The position numbers were made by a program, and so were the translations under genes. Under the pieces are notes generated by a model. It did no database searches, was not told where the DNA came from, and saw only the letters and a list, made by a program, of their open reading frames with translations. From Vesta saturnalis (taxonomy: Eukaryota; Arthropoda; Insecta; Coleoptera; Lampyridae), in the NCBI GenBank assembly GCA_036346205.1, contig JARFJB010002039.1:86001-150000 (forward strand): a DNA stretch of 64,000 nt. The letters are read 5' to 3'. Of this stretch, positions 10,324-20,480 are shown piece after piece (position 1 is the first letter of the stretch; the number at the start of each line of letters is the position of its first letter).

Positions 10324-11440
10324 GTCGACATCAATGCATTCTCATTTATATTGTTTAAAAAGCGGTTGTTCGGTTTTTCAATGTATCCATCTTCATATAG
10401 TTCTTCTGCAATTGATATTATATCATTTACAAAACCTGTGTTTCCCGCTTTTTTTTCTGCCCACAAGACCTCCAGATCACGAATTAGTTCATGTATATCA
10501 TTTCAATATTTATATTCAATGGGTCTGTTTGTTAATTCCTTAAAAAACATAGCTCCACCTCCCTTGGTCGTGAGTGATGATGATAGCAAGGGTTTGATTA
10601 TTTGTATATACTTTCTGCTGCGGCTTCCTCGAATCTGTGCACTTACGTCATAATCTCGCCTTACTACATTCGAAGCCTCTAAAATAGTTCTATATTTTTT
10701 TCTATCTGTTGACTTTACTAGACTTAAATCAGGTTCATTCATAATAAGCAGATCATATAATCCTGGAGTCCCTTTATACGTGACACCTTAATAATTATAT
10801 CGTCTCCTTTAATTGTGATGGGCGTATTACCAAATGTCCATTTGTCAGTTTTGGTATCATAGTGGACTCCATACGTATGATCAATATCACCTTCAGCATT
10901 CTTCAAAATACGTTCAACATATATACGCGGCAATTCATTGTACTGCTCGAGAAATTCTTCTGAGATGGGTTCATTATGGGAATCATCTGCGATACTAGAC
11001 AGTTCTTCTTCTTCCTCCCCAGTATTAATCTCTCCCACGGAGGATGTATCTAAGAAAGATGGAAAGCTTGGGGGAGGATTTCTTTGAAAAAACGGAAGCT
11101 GAGCTAGTGGACTAGTATCACCCTTACTTGAATCACCTAATGCAGTGAGGCTTGGGGTCCGTTGAACTTGAGCTAGCGGACTAGTGGGGATAGTAGCGTG
11201 CTTCCTTGGAAATATGAATACGGGTCGTTTTTTGGGTTTAACGCCAATGGACTCCTTTTTAGGTGTTTTTTTATCGATTTTATTTACTATTTCAATTAGA
11301 GGTTCTATTAAAGGCTTATAAGTACTTTCGAATGTTCTTTCATTATCAATGCGAGCAGTCTTAATACTGTTATACTTCTGCTGTATTATTTTACGAGCCT
11401 GAATAATATTTTTCTTTAATATCATTTCCATGTTATCCAT
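10311..11440 (-). pseudogene. Conserved Maverick-type unknown protein, one shift and one stop
   Basis: ATG at 11440 opens a basic, coiled N-terminus (ILKKNIIQARKIIQQKYNSI). A Pro/Ser-rich middle follows with an acidic EEEEELSS patch. The C-terminal domain then has YGVHYD, WTFGNTPI and, after a frameshift near 10783, GTPGLYDLL. The second segment runs to a TGA at 10503-10505 that replaces a residue in the domain, and the frame then continues through ELIRDLEVLWAEKKAG to the TAA at 10311. About 375 codons in all. A protein of this shape with a GTPGL(W/Y)-LL motif is common in arthropod Mavericks beside the ATPase, but I know no function for it. The nonsense codon argues for real decay rather than sequencing error. 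Confidence 0.7.
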
Positions 11441-11460
11441 TGTAGTAAAGCGGGTTTGCT

Positions 11461-11545
11461 GAACAGATACCGGTTTACCTCGAACAGATAGCTGTTTTCA
11501 CAAACAGATAGCTGTTAATACCTAAACAGATCGTTACCTACTAAA
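11461..11545. repeat. About 21 bp tandem repeat upstream of the minus-strand gene
   Basis: Three to four units start AACAGATA and are followed by CCGGTTTACCTCG, GCTGTTTTCACAA and GCTGTTAATACCTAA; the period is 21-22 bases. The AACAG...CTGTT halves make each unit partly palindromic. It sits just 5' of the ATG at 11440 and 3' of the ATPase, so it could be a promoter or operator-like array. A related 21-base array lies at 38796-38965. Confidence 0.6.
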
Positions 11546-11559
11546 CTACTGTAAGCAAT

Positions 11560-12264
11560 TTAAGGTATTATATATTCATCAAATCTTTTCCTATAGCGAC
11601 CATTATTAACTTCAGCATCCTTGTTTATGACCATGAAACCAAACGGATCTACCCAGCATTTTGAACACATGTCCCGAAATGATTTCATGCTTATGGTGGG
11701 ACTTATATGATCCTCATACACATGTTTTAGGTTTAATTCATCTTGCTCAAATAATATAATTAGATTCGCATTGTGACGAATTAATTGCTTTGGAATTTTA
11801 CTGTAAGTTTGACCCAAATAGAAACAGTCAATATCGTTATGTCTACCCATAGAAATATATCTTATTTTGCTTTTCACAAGCGATATCATCGAAGATCAAA
11901 ATGGAGTTTGTTTTTGCACAATTAGGCTCAATGACATCTTGATTATCACTGAAGGTAAAGTAACCTATATCCCTCATTGGAAGTAAGATTTCCTGTAAAA
12001 GTTTGTACTTGTTTTGATTCAATGACTTAGAGTATACGTATACATGTTTAAATTTCAAGCCATTTGTCTCGGTAATCAGACTGATCATTGCGTTTTGTTT
12101 TACCACAATTGGAGGGGACACATGTAATACCACGTATACTATTAGGAAGTAAATCACCATGTTTTGAAGTAATAGACTTTCCATCAAAGTCATGATTTTG
12201 AATTGAGTTTTTGTTTTTGAGCAACTACTTTCATCGTTAGTGGATGAAATAAAACTAAACGCAT
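11560..12264 (-). pseudogene. FtsK/HerA-type genome-packaging ATPase, broken
   Basis: A start at 12264 opens a short N-terminus that stops after 24 codons. Two overlapping frames carry the rest (about 12195-11843 and 11889-11560), ending RKRFDEYIIP. The P-loop NCGKT is at about 12097-12112, followed by a shift in a T/A-rich run at 12090-12096. Walker B is ILIFDDI near 11905. The segment MGRHNDIDCFYLGQTY and the RHNANLIILF block are typical of Maverick packaging ATPases. In this family the enzyme pumps genomic DNA into the capsid. The length (about 225 aa) is normal. Three shifts are needed to read it, so it is a pseudogene unless homopolymer errors explain them. Confidence 0.9.
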
Positions 12265-12307
12265 AATTACAGCATTTTTATTTATATACTAGGCTATATT
12301 ACAATAA

Positions 12308-13522
12308 CTATAACTTTTTAACTTCCCCAGTGAGTGGGCTGTACTGCACAATAGCGTCATGGAGAATGAGACCATAGACAACAATTCCATTATCGAAAGG
12401 TGTTAGAGATTTCATTTCCAATTTGATGTCTACTGTTGAGTTTTTTAAGGATTCATTTTGTTTATAGCAGTCCATTACAAATACTGGACATGATTTGAAT
12501 TCGAAATAGTTGAATAATGCATCTTTATCATCCTCACCATAGTAATTACATCAAAATTTCAAAAAATTGCGATAGGCAGGTATATATTGGGTAGCACTGA
12601 AGTTCAAATGCATTGCTTCATATAGATCATACTCAGAATTCAGATGTACTTTAAGATTTCTGGTGTTAATGTGATCAAAATTTCCGGCCCTTGCTGACCT
12701 TGTATACCTTTTACCTTGTTGAATTGCAACAATTATCCAACGTGGTTTTTCCAGTTGCGTTGATGTTTTTATTGGCCATATGTCTGAGGTTGCCTGTTTT
12801 AAAGAAGGTAATTCATATAACTCCCATTGACGAAATGGAACAGTAATAATAGAATTTTTATTGATTCCTTGAAACAAGCTAAGTTTCGCATCATAGTGTT
12901 AAGTGCGGTACTTTCCATTGAATTTTATTTAAGGCTATTGCGGCACCAACTTCACCATAGTAACAGTTTGTATCGCTCCTAGATCGAATTAAAACCAACT
13001 TTTGGCGCATATTCACGATTACCTGATGATAATCCTCCATTATTCCAAATATGTGGTTCAATGGTATGCATACTGTAAAAGATTTTTCTCCATTTTTCTC
13101 ATCGAAATCTACTTGCAATGGTTCTTCATTCTTTGGTGACCATCGCAAATGACTTAGTGCTTTGCTTTTGCTTGCCGTATAAGAAATATATCCCTTAAGC
13201 GTAGATGTTATTCCTTGATTTCTACAAACATCCACTCTCAGACCACCTAACTCATAACGAATTTCTTCGAAAAGAAAGTTCGGGAAATTGTTGGTTAAGC
13301 TGCATGCTTTTCTTTCATCTTCTTTTTTGAGCTAAGTTTACCTTCTATGTACAGAAAACTATCATAAGTAGCCGTAATTAGATCTTGACTTTGAATTAAG
13401 ATTCGTATTTCTTCGGAAGGCCCATATTTAGAAAATCCATATGGAAGATAAGTATGAATATCTGATTTAATTATAGTATCATCAAAATGTACGTTTTGAA
13501 AGACGTTTAACGATTCTGCCAT
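12308..13522 (-). pseudogene. mcp: Major capsid protein (double jelly-roll, hexon-like), broken
   Basis: ATG at 13522. The first segment has FDDTIIKSDIHTYLPYG and YIEGKLS. A shift near 13318 leads to LFEEIRYELGG, DVCRNQGITSTLKGYIS and a middle domain. A second shift near 12890 leads to FRQWELYELPSLKQ and TSTQLEKPRWIIV. An in-frame TGA at 12551-12553 is followed, in the same frame, by NYYGEDDKDALFNYF and the C-terminal IVVYGLILHDAIVQY segment, ending at a TAG at 12308. About 405 codons, normal for the polinton and adintovirus capsid protein that forms the hexameric shell. Two shifts and a stop mean it cannot give full-length protein as read. Family assignment rests on many conserved blocks. 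Confidence 0.9.
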
Positions 13523-13672
13523 TGTGGTTGAGAACTTTTAAACCAATTGACGTTAAAAAGTATTTCTCTGCAGAGAAATACTTGATACAATGAATATTGA
13601 TGACTAATTCATGACTTACTGTAGGGATGATGTCTTTTGTATGAATTTTTGAAAGATCGAATTGGTCCTGGA

Positions 13673-14377
13673 TTAATTCTCAGACCCATGTTCTTTTAGT
13701 TCTAAGCGTACAGTGAATGGTTCACTTTCACCAAAGTCTATTAATTCACCCTTTTGGTTAGTCAAATTAATTGTTATATTACTAATAATGTCAGAGTTTA
13801 GTTCTAAATATTGAGTATTGCTTGGAGTTTTATCTAAACGATAACCTGGAGGAACTGAACCATCAATCTCATATAATACTTTAGCAGGTTTCCCGTTTCG
13901 ACAAGATCCCTTTATAATGTTCCACTCTACGTGTAGATTAGTGTGTTTAAGTATTTGGACGTCTAAGGCAGATGTATGTAAAATATTTGGTTCTAATATT
14001 TTAGACTCAAACCCTAGCATGCGCCCAATACAATTTTCTTTAGTAAAATCAATCTCAAATGAACTGTTTATCTCACATTTAAGTGTATTGTTGTTTGCTC
14101 TAATGATAAACTTTTCTGTGGGTATTTTAGATTTTAGATAATCGTTAATTTCATCTAACTCATATGCACTGTGTGTAATATTAATCACTTGCAAATGAGA
14201 CGGATTTGTTCTAAAATAAAATCTATCGTTGCTTGTATAAATGTTTCTAATGCTGTTCCAGCCGTAAAATCCAACCAATCTAATAACGTATTTCTTCCCC
14301 AAATCTAACTCTATCGGTGGATAGAAGTTGTAGCTAGCTGTGTTACCAACACCTTCTAAACTGAATGTTATTGACAT
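13673..14377 (-). CDS. Probable minor capsid (penton-like) protein, intact frame
   Basis: An uninterrupted 234-codon frame with ATG at 14377. It starts MSITFSLEG, then a beta-rich pattern (YNFYPPIELDLGKKYVIRL, FYGWNSIRNI, DRFYFRTNP, TIKCEI-like strands), with a second beta-rich half (GELIDFGESEPFTVRLELKE). It lies between the protease and the major capsid gene, where Mavericks carry the single jelly-roll penton protein, and its length fits. No signal peptide or membrane segment. This is the only virion gene here with a clean full-length frame, although its neighbours are broken. The name is inferred from position and beta-rich composition; an unrelated structural protein is possible. Confidence 0.6.
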   Translation of the reverse strand: MSITFSLEGVGNTASYNFYPPIELDLGKKYVIRLVGFYGWNSIRNIYTSNDRFYFRTNPSHLQVINITHSAYELDEINDYLKSKIPTEKFIIRANNNTLKCEINSSFEIDFTKENCIGRMLGFESKILEPNILHTSALDVQILKHTNLHVEWNIIKGSCRNGKPAKVLYEIDGSVPPGYRLDKTPSNTQYLELNSDIISNITINLTNQKGELIDFGESEPFTVRLELKEHGSEN

Positions 14378-14404
14378 AACTGAGAAAATTTGATGTTGTG
14401 CTGA

Positions 14405-14757
14405 TTATTTACATAAAAATCGTAGGCATATGTGTCCGCAAATAATTGTATTAAACTCTTGATCTTGGTTGTAATTATAATATATTTTACACCCCCGAAA
14501 GTAGTTAATCACTTCGATTGGTGGTCGAATATTACCGAAACTATCGTAATACCATACCTTTTTACCACGCTTTTTGTAGCAAACCCAATGGGTACCTGGT
14601 CCTCTTTGGCTATCTAAGTTACTAATGCCAGATGCATATTTCCGTGGTAATTTCGGCATGCTATCTCTCATAAAAATATCCCTAAAGTAGGGGATATTTT
14701 TGGTGTATTTCTTTAAATCAATATCCGTTAACGGTCTTTCGGGTAATCTATTCGGTT
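14405..14757 (-). pseudogene. pro: Adenain-type cysteine protease, N-terminus without a clear start
   Basis: The frame 14671-14405 opens at an internal Met. The same frame upstream reads RPLTDIDLKKYTKNIPYFRD back to about 14757, which belongs to the domain, but no ATG is found before it meets the pX-like gene. Catalytic elements are visible: His in GTHWV, Asp in YYDSFG, and the Cys of NTIICGHICL near the C-terminus. The stop is at 14405. About 117 residues, the usual size for the maturation protease of adenovirus-like elements, which processes capsid and core proteins. The active-site residues look intact. The missing start may be a small indel at 14757-14780 or a start hidden in the overlap. 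Confidence 0.85.
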
Positions 14758-14778
14758 TTTTGGAAACGGTTTTAAGTA

Positions 14779-15186
14779 TTATGCACCACCACCAGATTTG
14801 TTTGGTTTGAGATACAGTGCACCGCCTTTCTTATTCATGGAGCCTATAGCGACCGATTCCATCATGCAATTATGGCACGATGTCTCTTCCTGCAGTTTTT
14901 TAGCATTTTTAGCATCATTGACTGCTTTAGCAATTCCTGATGCACCGCCAACTAAAGCACCGATTGCTGATAATCCTGCGAATAACGGAATAAGAAATGG
15001 TAAAAACCCTCCTTGTTTAGGTAGGGGAATTACTCTAGCAACTTTAATGTTTTTCTTTCCTCCTAAACTTTTTACCACACCTTTTGCAGTTGAAAGCGCT
15101 GACTTTCTTGTGTCTATGAAATTTCCGTTAGGTTTAATTTTTTTAGCTATTGTTTTTCGTAAATGCAATAAATTTCCACATTGCAT
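14779..15186 (-). CDS. Adenovirus pX-like core/membrane-active protein
   Basis: A 135-codon frame, ATG at 15186. It has a basic N-terminus (RKTIAKKIKPNG, KSLGGKKNIKVARVIPLPK), then a strongly hydrophobic, Gly/Ala-rich helix (GGFLPFLIPLFAGLSAIGAL, then VGGASGIAKAVNDAKNAKK), and a C-terminal CHNCMMESVAIG segment followed by GGALYLKP. This is the layout of the pX/mu-like virion proteins of adintoviruses and Mavericks, which are thought to bind DNA and disturb membranes. Its start overlaps the extended PLA2 gene by about 40 bases, and the protease follows directly. The frame is complete. Confidence 0.75.
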   Translation of the reverse strand: MQCGNLLHLRKTIAKKIKPNGNFIDTRKSALSTAKGVVKSLGGKKNIKVARVIPLPKQGGFLPFLIPLFAGLSAIGALVGGASGIAKAVNDAKNAKKLQEETSCHNCMMESVAIGSMNKKGGALYLKPNKSGGGA

Positions 15187-15574
15187 TTCTTCTTCAGATT
15201 AGATCGACGTTTACACCCCATTCCCAATTTTCTCTTTGCTTTCATGATGGTACTGACTGCTAAAGCCGCAGTTCGTTCACCTAACGTTGCGTATAATGAT
15301 TTAAAGCGCTCCCAAGCCTTTTTTTTTTAATTTTATCTGCTTTATGTTTACTTTCTAAATCTCGGCAATCTCTGTAACTGATATCATGAAGTTTGCACTG
15401 AGCATCTAATTGATTAATACCGGGGTCGCCGCGTGCGAGTCGCTTTTCTAGCTTTGTGCCAGGACCGCAATACTGGTAACCAGGTAAATGCAATTCAAAC
15501 GGAAGTTTATTGATTAGAGCATTCACTAAACCACCACCACCACCACCTACACTCTTTCGCTTCTTAACTAACAT
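15147..15574 (-). pseudogene. Parvovirus-type phospholipase A2 domain protein, frameshifted in an A-run
   Basis: ATG at 15574. After a Gly-rich linker the PLA2 core is seen: YCGPG (calcium loop), GDPGINQLD, then the HD pair in LHDISY followed by RDCRDLE. The open frame stops early at 15281, but a one-base shift inside the T/A homopolymer at 15321-15330 restores a Lys/Arg-rich tail (KAWERFKSLY, TIMKAKRKLGMG) ending in a TAG at 15147. In parvoviruses and adintovirus-type elements such a domain opens the endosomal membrane during entry. Catalytic residues look present. The shift lies in a homopolymer, so a sequencing error is as likely as a real mutation. Confidence 0.85.
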
Positions 15575-15646
15575 TGTTTACCTGGATGGATAGAACGGGG
15601 TATTTATACCTAAATTGAGAAAAACAAATCATAGTTATTTCTTTAT

Positions 15647-16372
15647 TCAGTAAATGCTATACATTAGATAAGCAGGACGATAATACAAAATTTCCATTAA
15701 ACATACAGTGTTATGTGAATTAATATTATACTTAGCATTTATAACATCATCAATATCTTTATAAATGTCATCATCACCACCACTGAATTCTTTCTCACGC
15801 AAACGACGGTAGTCAACAACTTGTTGTATGAACTTTTCATAAAAACACACCAGATTGTAAGATTCAAGAAATTCCAATCTATAGCTTATTATATCCTTTA
15901 AATTGAATAGTTCTTCTATGTGAGTTGAATGTGCAAGAACAGCAGTTGTACTTTTCTATCATAACAGTTTTCAAAATTCTGTCATATCCTTTAATTAATT
16001 CCCAATTGTAATAAATACCAAGATTGCTCTAGATAGAGATTCATAATGTTGATCATAGATTATATCTTCTTCTTTGTTTACATTTGACCAGTCAATTTTA
16101 TTTTCAATTTCTTGGGATCAGAAAAATTATAATTCTACATACGAATGCCATCTTAGAAGCTCATTCCATTCCTTCATATCCAACACTACATTATTGCTTT
16201 GATCACAGTTAGCACACCCAATACGCACTACTGGTGCAAGCTTGAGGTGCGTACTGTATCCAATTTCCATATGTTTTACATGATGAGTATCGTTCGATAG
16301 TTTATAATAAATACAATTGATTAAGTATTCATTAGCTGCTTGTTTATACACCTCAGATAAATCATATGGCAA
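15647..16372 (-). pseudogene. Unknown late gene(s) at the right side of the element
   Basis: Two open segments on the minus strand (16372-16127 and 15877-15647) are separated by about 250 bases with broken frames in which short meaningful stretches can still be read (for example HIEELFNLKDIISYRLEF just before the second segment). The first has a CANC pair and MKEWNELLRW. The second is acidic (GGDDDIYKDIDDVINAKYNIN). They may be pieces of one gene of about 240 codons. No family recognised. They lie in line with the virion block and upstream of the PLA2 gene. Confidence 0.4.
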
Positions 16373-16399
16373 TCTGTCAGTGTTAGAAGAATAACCTTC

Positions 16400-17150
16400 A
16401 TCATGTTTCTCTTCATTTTACTTCTATTACCACCATCACTATTTTGACAGCACCAACAACACAAATAAAATTGTTATTGCAACTATGTGGGGTATCCATA
16501 TATAACGGTGAACTTCTGAGTTTGGATCGTTCCAGAAATGATGTTATTGCTGCCTGCATTATAACGACTGTACTTGCTTGCAATTGCACTAGGACTAAAC
16601 GCTATTTAAGAAATGATTTTAGTTAAATCATGCGGGTGGGGTTGTGGTACTACTATTAAAAACTAAATGTTATGTTTGTTGTTTTCCCGACTGCACCCAA
16701 ACTACTCATGAAGACATCCCTCGTGTTTAGCTGCGTTTTAAATCCTTCCATTCGTTTTTCTTCATTCAAATACTCATAAAAGCGTTGAGGTAATAATATT
16801 TAAAATCATCCGTTTCCATCACTATACGTTCACCATACTTAGTATTTATTAATCCCACATTAATCACTTTATACCTTTTTGATATCTCGAGGTCACATGC
16901 ACTTTTAAAAAGTTTGCAGTGGGTACTTTGGTTTCACTCTGCTAATTCCATGTATAACAATTACAAGTTGCTAACTGACTGATCTCAACACACCTCGCTG
17001 TGGTTTATATCACAAAAATGTGTCCTTGACTTAAGTACCTATGATAACTTGTTAAATACACACTTACTTTTAGTTTAGTAAATTATTTCACCTTGACCCA
17101 ATTTAATAAGCACCATTTGACTTTTTAGCATAGACAACGCATTCTTCTCG
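16400..17150. other. Right flank of the virus-like element, no gene seen
   Basis: Short frames here are not supported. The stretch from 16.6 kb contains no recognised protein. I looked for a terminal inverted repeat against 2.8-4.5 kb and found none, so the right boundary of the element is not fixed. Confidence 0.4.
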
Positions 17151-17154
17151 TTTC

Positions 17155-17360
17155 CATGAATTGATTCTATTTTTATACTTCTAAGAAATGTCATACGATA
17201 CCCCTACAGGTCAATAACCTTTGACCACACTATTTCTAGACTTCTAAGAATTGTAGTATGATGACATTGCAATTTCTATTTGTAGCTTCTGACCTTGACA
17301 AATTTCCCGCCAAAAATGAAGATGGTGACATTGAAATTTTTAGCTCCTAAAATTTAAATT
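17155..17360 (+). repeat. Copies of the TTCTAAGAAWTGT / GGTCAATAA repeat family
   Basis: Contains ATTCTATTTTTATACTTCTAAGAAATGT, then ACCCCTACAGGTCAATAACC, then a second ACTTCTAAGAATTGTAGTATGATGACAT in the same orientation. The same succession of motifs is found reverse-complemented at 37070-37140 and as a long degenerate series at 39040-39790. It is followed at 17411 by CCACCAGAGGGCG. Confidence 0.5.
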
Positions 17361-18055
17361 TCCCGCCAAAAGTTTGACCATGAAGAAATCCAAAAGCTTA
17401 CATTTCTGACCACCAGAGGGCGAGTGACTTTGAACTGGTCCAGAACCGCCCTTAATCACTACTGTTAGTCAAAAAAAAGTCGATTGCATAACCTTCTATA
17501 CCCACATACGTATGTAGGTTCGAAGGTAAAAATGGCGGTGTTACAACATCCGTTAGTAATTTTGACGGATGTCAAACAGCCTCAAACACAGCTGTGAGAA
17601 GAAGAGAAAAGCATCTGAATAAATACGCGATACTTTCGGTTTGCAATTTATAAAATGGTTCTTATCTAGTAAAAAAAGGTTTTAAACATAAGTTTTATTA
17701 TTATTCTAATAACAATATCTATGTTTTATTTCTTTTTAAAGGCACCGCTAGAGGCCTTTTTTATATTTTTTTCTTGTAATTTTTTAATTTTTTTAAAATG
17801 TTAAAAAGATCTCATGTAATTATATGATGACAATTGGAAATGACCCTAAATTTGTTAAAAAACTGTAAATAAGTATCCTATAATTAAAAAGGCTAAAAAG
17901 TTATAGCAAAAGGAATACTTAACTTTATGAAAAATATCGCGTTGAATTCCCATGCACGAACATTGCAAAGATTGCATTTAGGTATCAAAGAAAAACTAAT
18001 TGTTTATTTATTCGTTACGTATTGTTACAAAACTGCATAGTTAAAGCTTTAATAG
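17361..18055. other. AT-rich stretch, no gene seen
   Basis: Contains two TTTCCCGCCAAAA sequences (near 17305 and 17360) and a palindromic CATACGTATG near 17500. Otherwise nothing recognised. Confidence 0.4.
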
Positions 18056-18059
18056 TTAA

Positions 18060-19005
18060 TATTAATAAATAGGGACAATTAAAATATACGTTGTACATAG
18101 AATTCCAACAAAATTTATCCACTCTAAGTGCTTGATATGCTCCTTGTAGAGTAAATCCTTTAGTCTACCCCATAAATAAAAATCTAAACTGTAAGATCCA
18201 GGATCTGTGTGGCCTAGGTTTCGTTGTCCAATTCACGTATTCCGGTAAGTGATATCTAAAAAATTTCTAATGTTGCGAAAAAATGCGTGAGACATCCGTC
18301 ATATTGGTACTAAATTATTCTTCTAATAAGCCTGGTAGGTTATTGGTCAAAAATTGGAGGTATAGTTCACCGTTTAAACGACCATTAAAAGTATCCGGGC
18401 CAATAATTTTATTTCCCAATATACCGCATCAAACATTTACACTCCACTGGTTTTGGTGGTCCACTTTTCTTAGCCAATTGGGATTACTTTAAAATAATGC
18501 ATATTGTTCGTAAAAGTTGTTTATATATACACAAAATTCGACATCTAAATTGCGGTTCTTCTTACATCATATCTTTAATTGCAAAAACCTAATCTGCGGT
18601 CAAATCAGCTTCCACCAGAGCTTGGTGTAAAGCGGTATGGTACGGATGTACAAACATTTTAAGGACTGTCGTTTTAGTGGCCTCTTACTTATTCGCCATT
18701 ATTCTTACACTTAAATGTAGATCCGCTTCATCATACGCAAGGAGACTTATAATTGAATATTCACTTCGGACTGGTCGTTGTCCTCTATTTGAGGGTTTGG
18801 GATGACCATTTCCAGTTTGTCTAAGACGACTTGCCAAACGCTTAAACACTTTCGCTATAATGTTGCCTTTTAGAGTATTTTGTCGCATATTGTTTAGCAG
18901 CAATTCAGGCGTTTTCAAACATTGAAAATAAACGACAAGCATAGCGTACGCCTCTGCGGTAAAACATGATATTTTTAAGAACAACTCAACAGCAGAATAA
19001 CTCAA
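18060..19005 (-). pseudogene. Mariner/Tc1-like transposase remnant
   Basis: The N-terminal segment (19005-18685) carries the helix-turn-helix region of this insect transposase group: AEAYAMLVVYFQCLKTPELLLNNM, then RLRQTGNGHPKPSNRGQRPVRS. The C-terminal part can be read in broken frames on the same strand (18490-18060), including WSVNVWCGILG, RLNGELYLQFLTNN and a decayed FYLWG-type catalytic end. The centre with the first catalytic Asp has been lost or scrambled. It is a distant relative of the better copy at 58030-59119, which shares the NVWCGILG block. Inactive. Confidence 0.75.
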
Positions 19006-19009
19006 AAAA

Positions 19010-19810
19010 ATTTATAACAACAAAAAAAACAATAAGGAAACTTCAAGAGAATTTTAAACGAAAAATCTTAAAAGTAAATGTCGACATTCAACAACAATAA
19101 TTAAATACATCTGTCATAGTAGAGGATCCATTATTCTGAAAAGCATTCTAGATGAAAATATTGCATTTCTGCCGCTGCTTCTAACATTTGCTACGTCAAA
19201 GGCGGTTAAATTTAAATTCAATCAATTGGAAAGGTGAAAAATTGATTAATTTTGATATTCTTTTCTAGGGAAAGGTGGAAAAGTGATATACTTAACGTTT
19301 AATTGCAGCTAGGAACAAATCTAAAATATTCTAATCTGTAGTCATTAAACATATATTATTCGCCTTTAAGACCTGAGAGAATTTTACTCTCAACTAAATG
19401 TGTCTTGATGAAATCACAATATTTCCCCACGAATTGAATTTTTCACTTAGCTCGCACTAATGCGGGCATAGTGGAATTTTGGGAAGGGCGAAGTGAAATA
19501 CAACAATAACTAGGAAGTGACGTAGTTAATGAATATAATAACATAACAGATATTACTTTAATAACAAACGAACACAATTTATGGTTTATAACTAAGACAT
19601 AACAAAAAAATTTTCTTATAAACAGAAAAGGTAGGTTTTTCTACAAGGTATAAACCCCTTCGTAATTGTTTTGATTCATTTATAACTATATGAAGATCTT
19701 CGTGTGAATATGACATCAGGTCCTCTTTTGTAGGCCATCGATAATATTTTCTTCAATACATTTGACTGTCAGGCCATTAGTTGTTTGGTTTAAATGAGTC
19801 CTGGGAACAG
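19010..19810. other. AT-rich stretch, no gene seen
   Basis: No convincing frame or repeat seen between the two transposase remnants. Confidence 0.4.
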
Positions 19811-19817
19811 TTGCCCC

Positions 19818-20480
19818 TCATACGACTACGATCCAAATTCCTTCAGTAATAATCTGTTGATTAACTACTGCGTTTTCAATTTCTTCATCTGAAATGTTCT
19901 CCTCAAAATCACGGTCAGCTAACTTAAGGCTTGTTTCGCTCTCAGAATCTGATTCACATAGTTGGTTTGTGACCTTCTTGACATTCCCCTTTATGATTTG
20001 TTCCCTCTTTTCGTATTCTTTGTTGTCTTTTTCAGTCTTTTTTCTTTTGAGTTCTTCAAGAAAAGGGGTGCTGGTAGCTACAACAGTTGCACCTCTGCGG
20101 CCGCTAATTCTTACAGTTTTTTGTCCCTTCTGCAATTTCATTACTATTATTTATATTGTCTACATGAGGAATCGGTAAAATATCTTAAGGTGAAACAATA
20201 GTCATTCTTGGAGGTGTCCTCATAAAGAATGTTGAAGTAACGGAAGTTGTAGTTTGGTTCTAATTACAAATCACTGTTTCAGCAGCCGAGGCTCTAGGTG
20301 GGTTCTCATTATCAAGTAAACGATTAGTTGTTTCGGCAGCTGAGAAGGCATAATCAGGAAAAACCCTTTCGAAAGGATATATGACAGTTTTTTTTTAAAC
20401 CTAAAATTGCATTCTGTAAGGGGTCCAATCTCATGAATAGTGACCACTTTACCAGGATGTTCTCTCATCCTTGTTCTTAC
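19818..20480 (-). pseudogene. C-terminal remnant of a pogo/Tigger (CENP-B-like) transposase
   Basis: Reading from 20468 the segment HPGKVVTIHEIGPLTE and then, after a frameshift, DYAFSAAETTNRLLDNENPP resemble the region behind the DDE domain of insect CENP-B-like transposases. After another break the frame 20141-19818 gives GRRGATVVATSTPFLEELKRKK, then a long Lys/Glu-rich and acidic Ser tail, typical of the end of these proteins. The catalytic domain is not present. The assignment rests on overall pattern. Confidence 0.5.

Noticed and set aside
16444..16626. 60-codon plus-strand frame near the right side of the virus-like element
   Set aside because: No pattern; opposite to the direction of neighbouring genes.
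17405..17425. CCACCAGAGGGCG as a CTCF site
   Set aside because: A single partial match; the phrase can also belong to a repeat, and nothing else supports an insulator.
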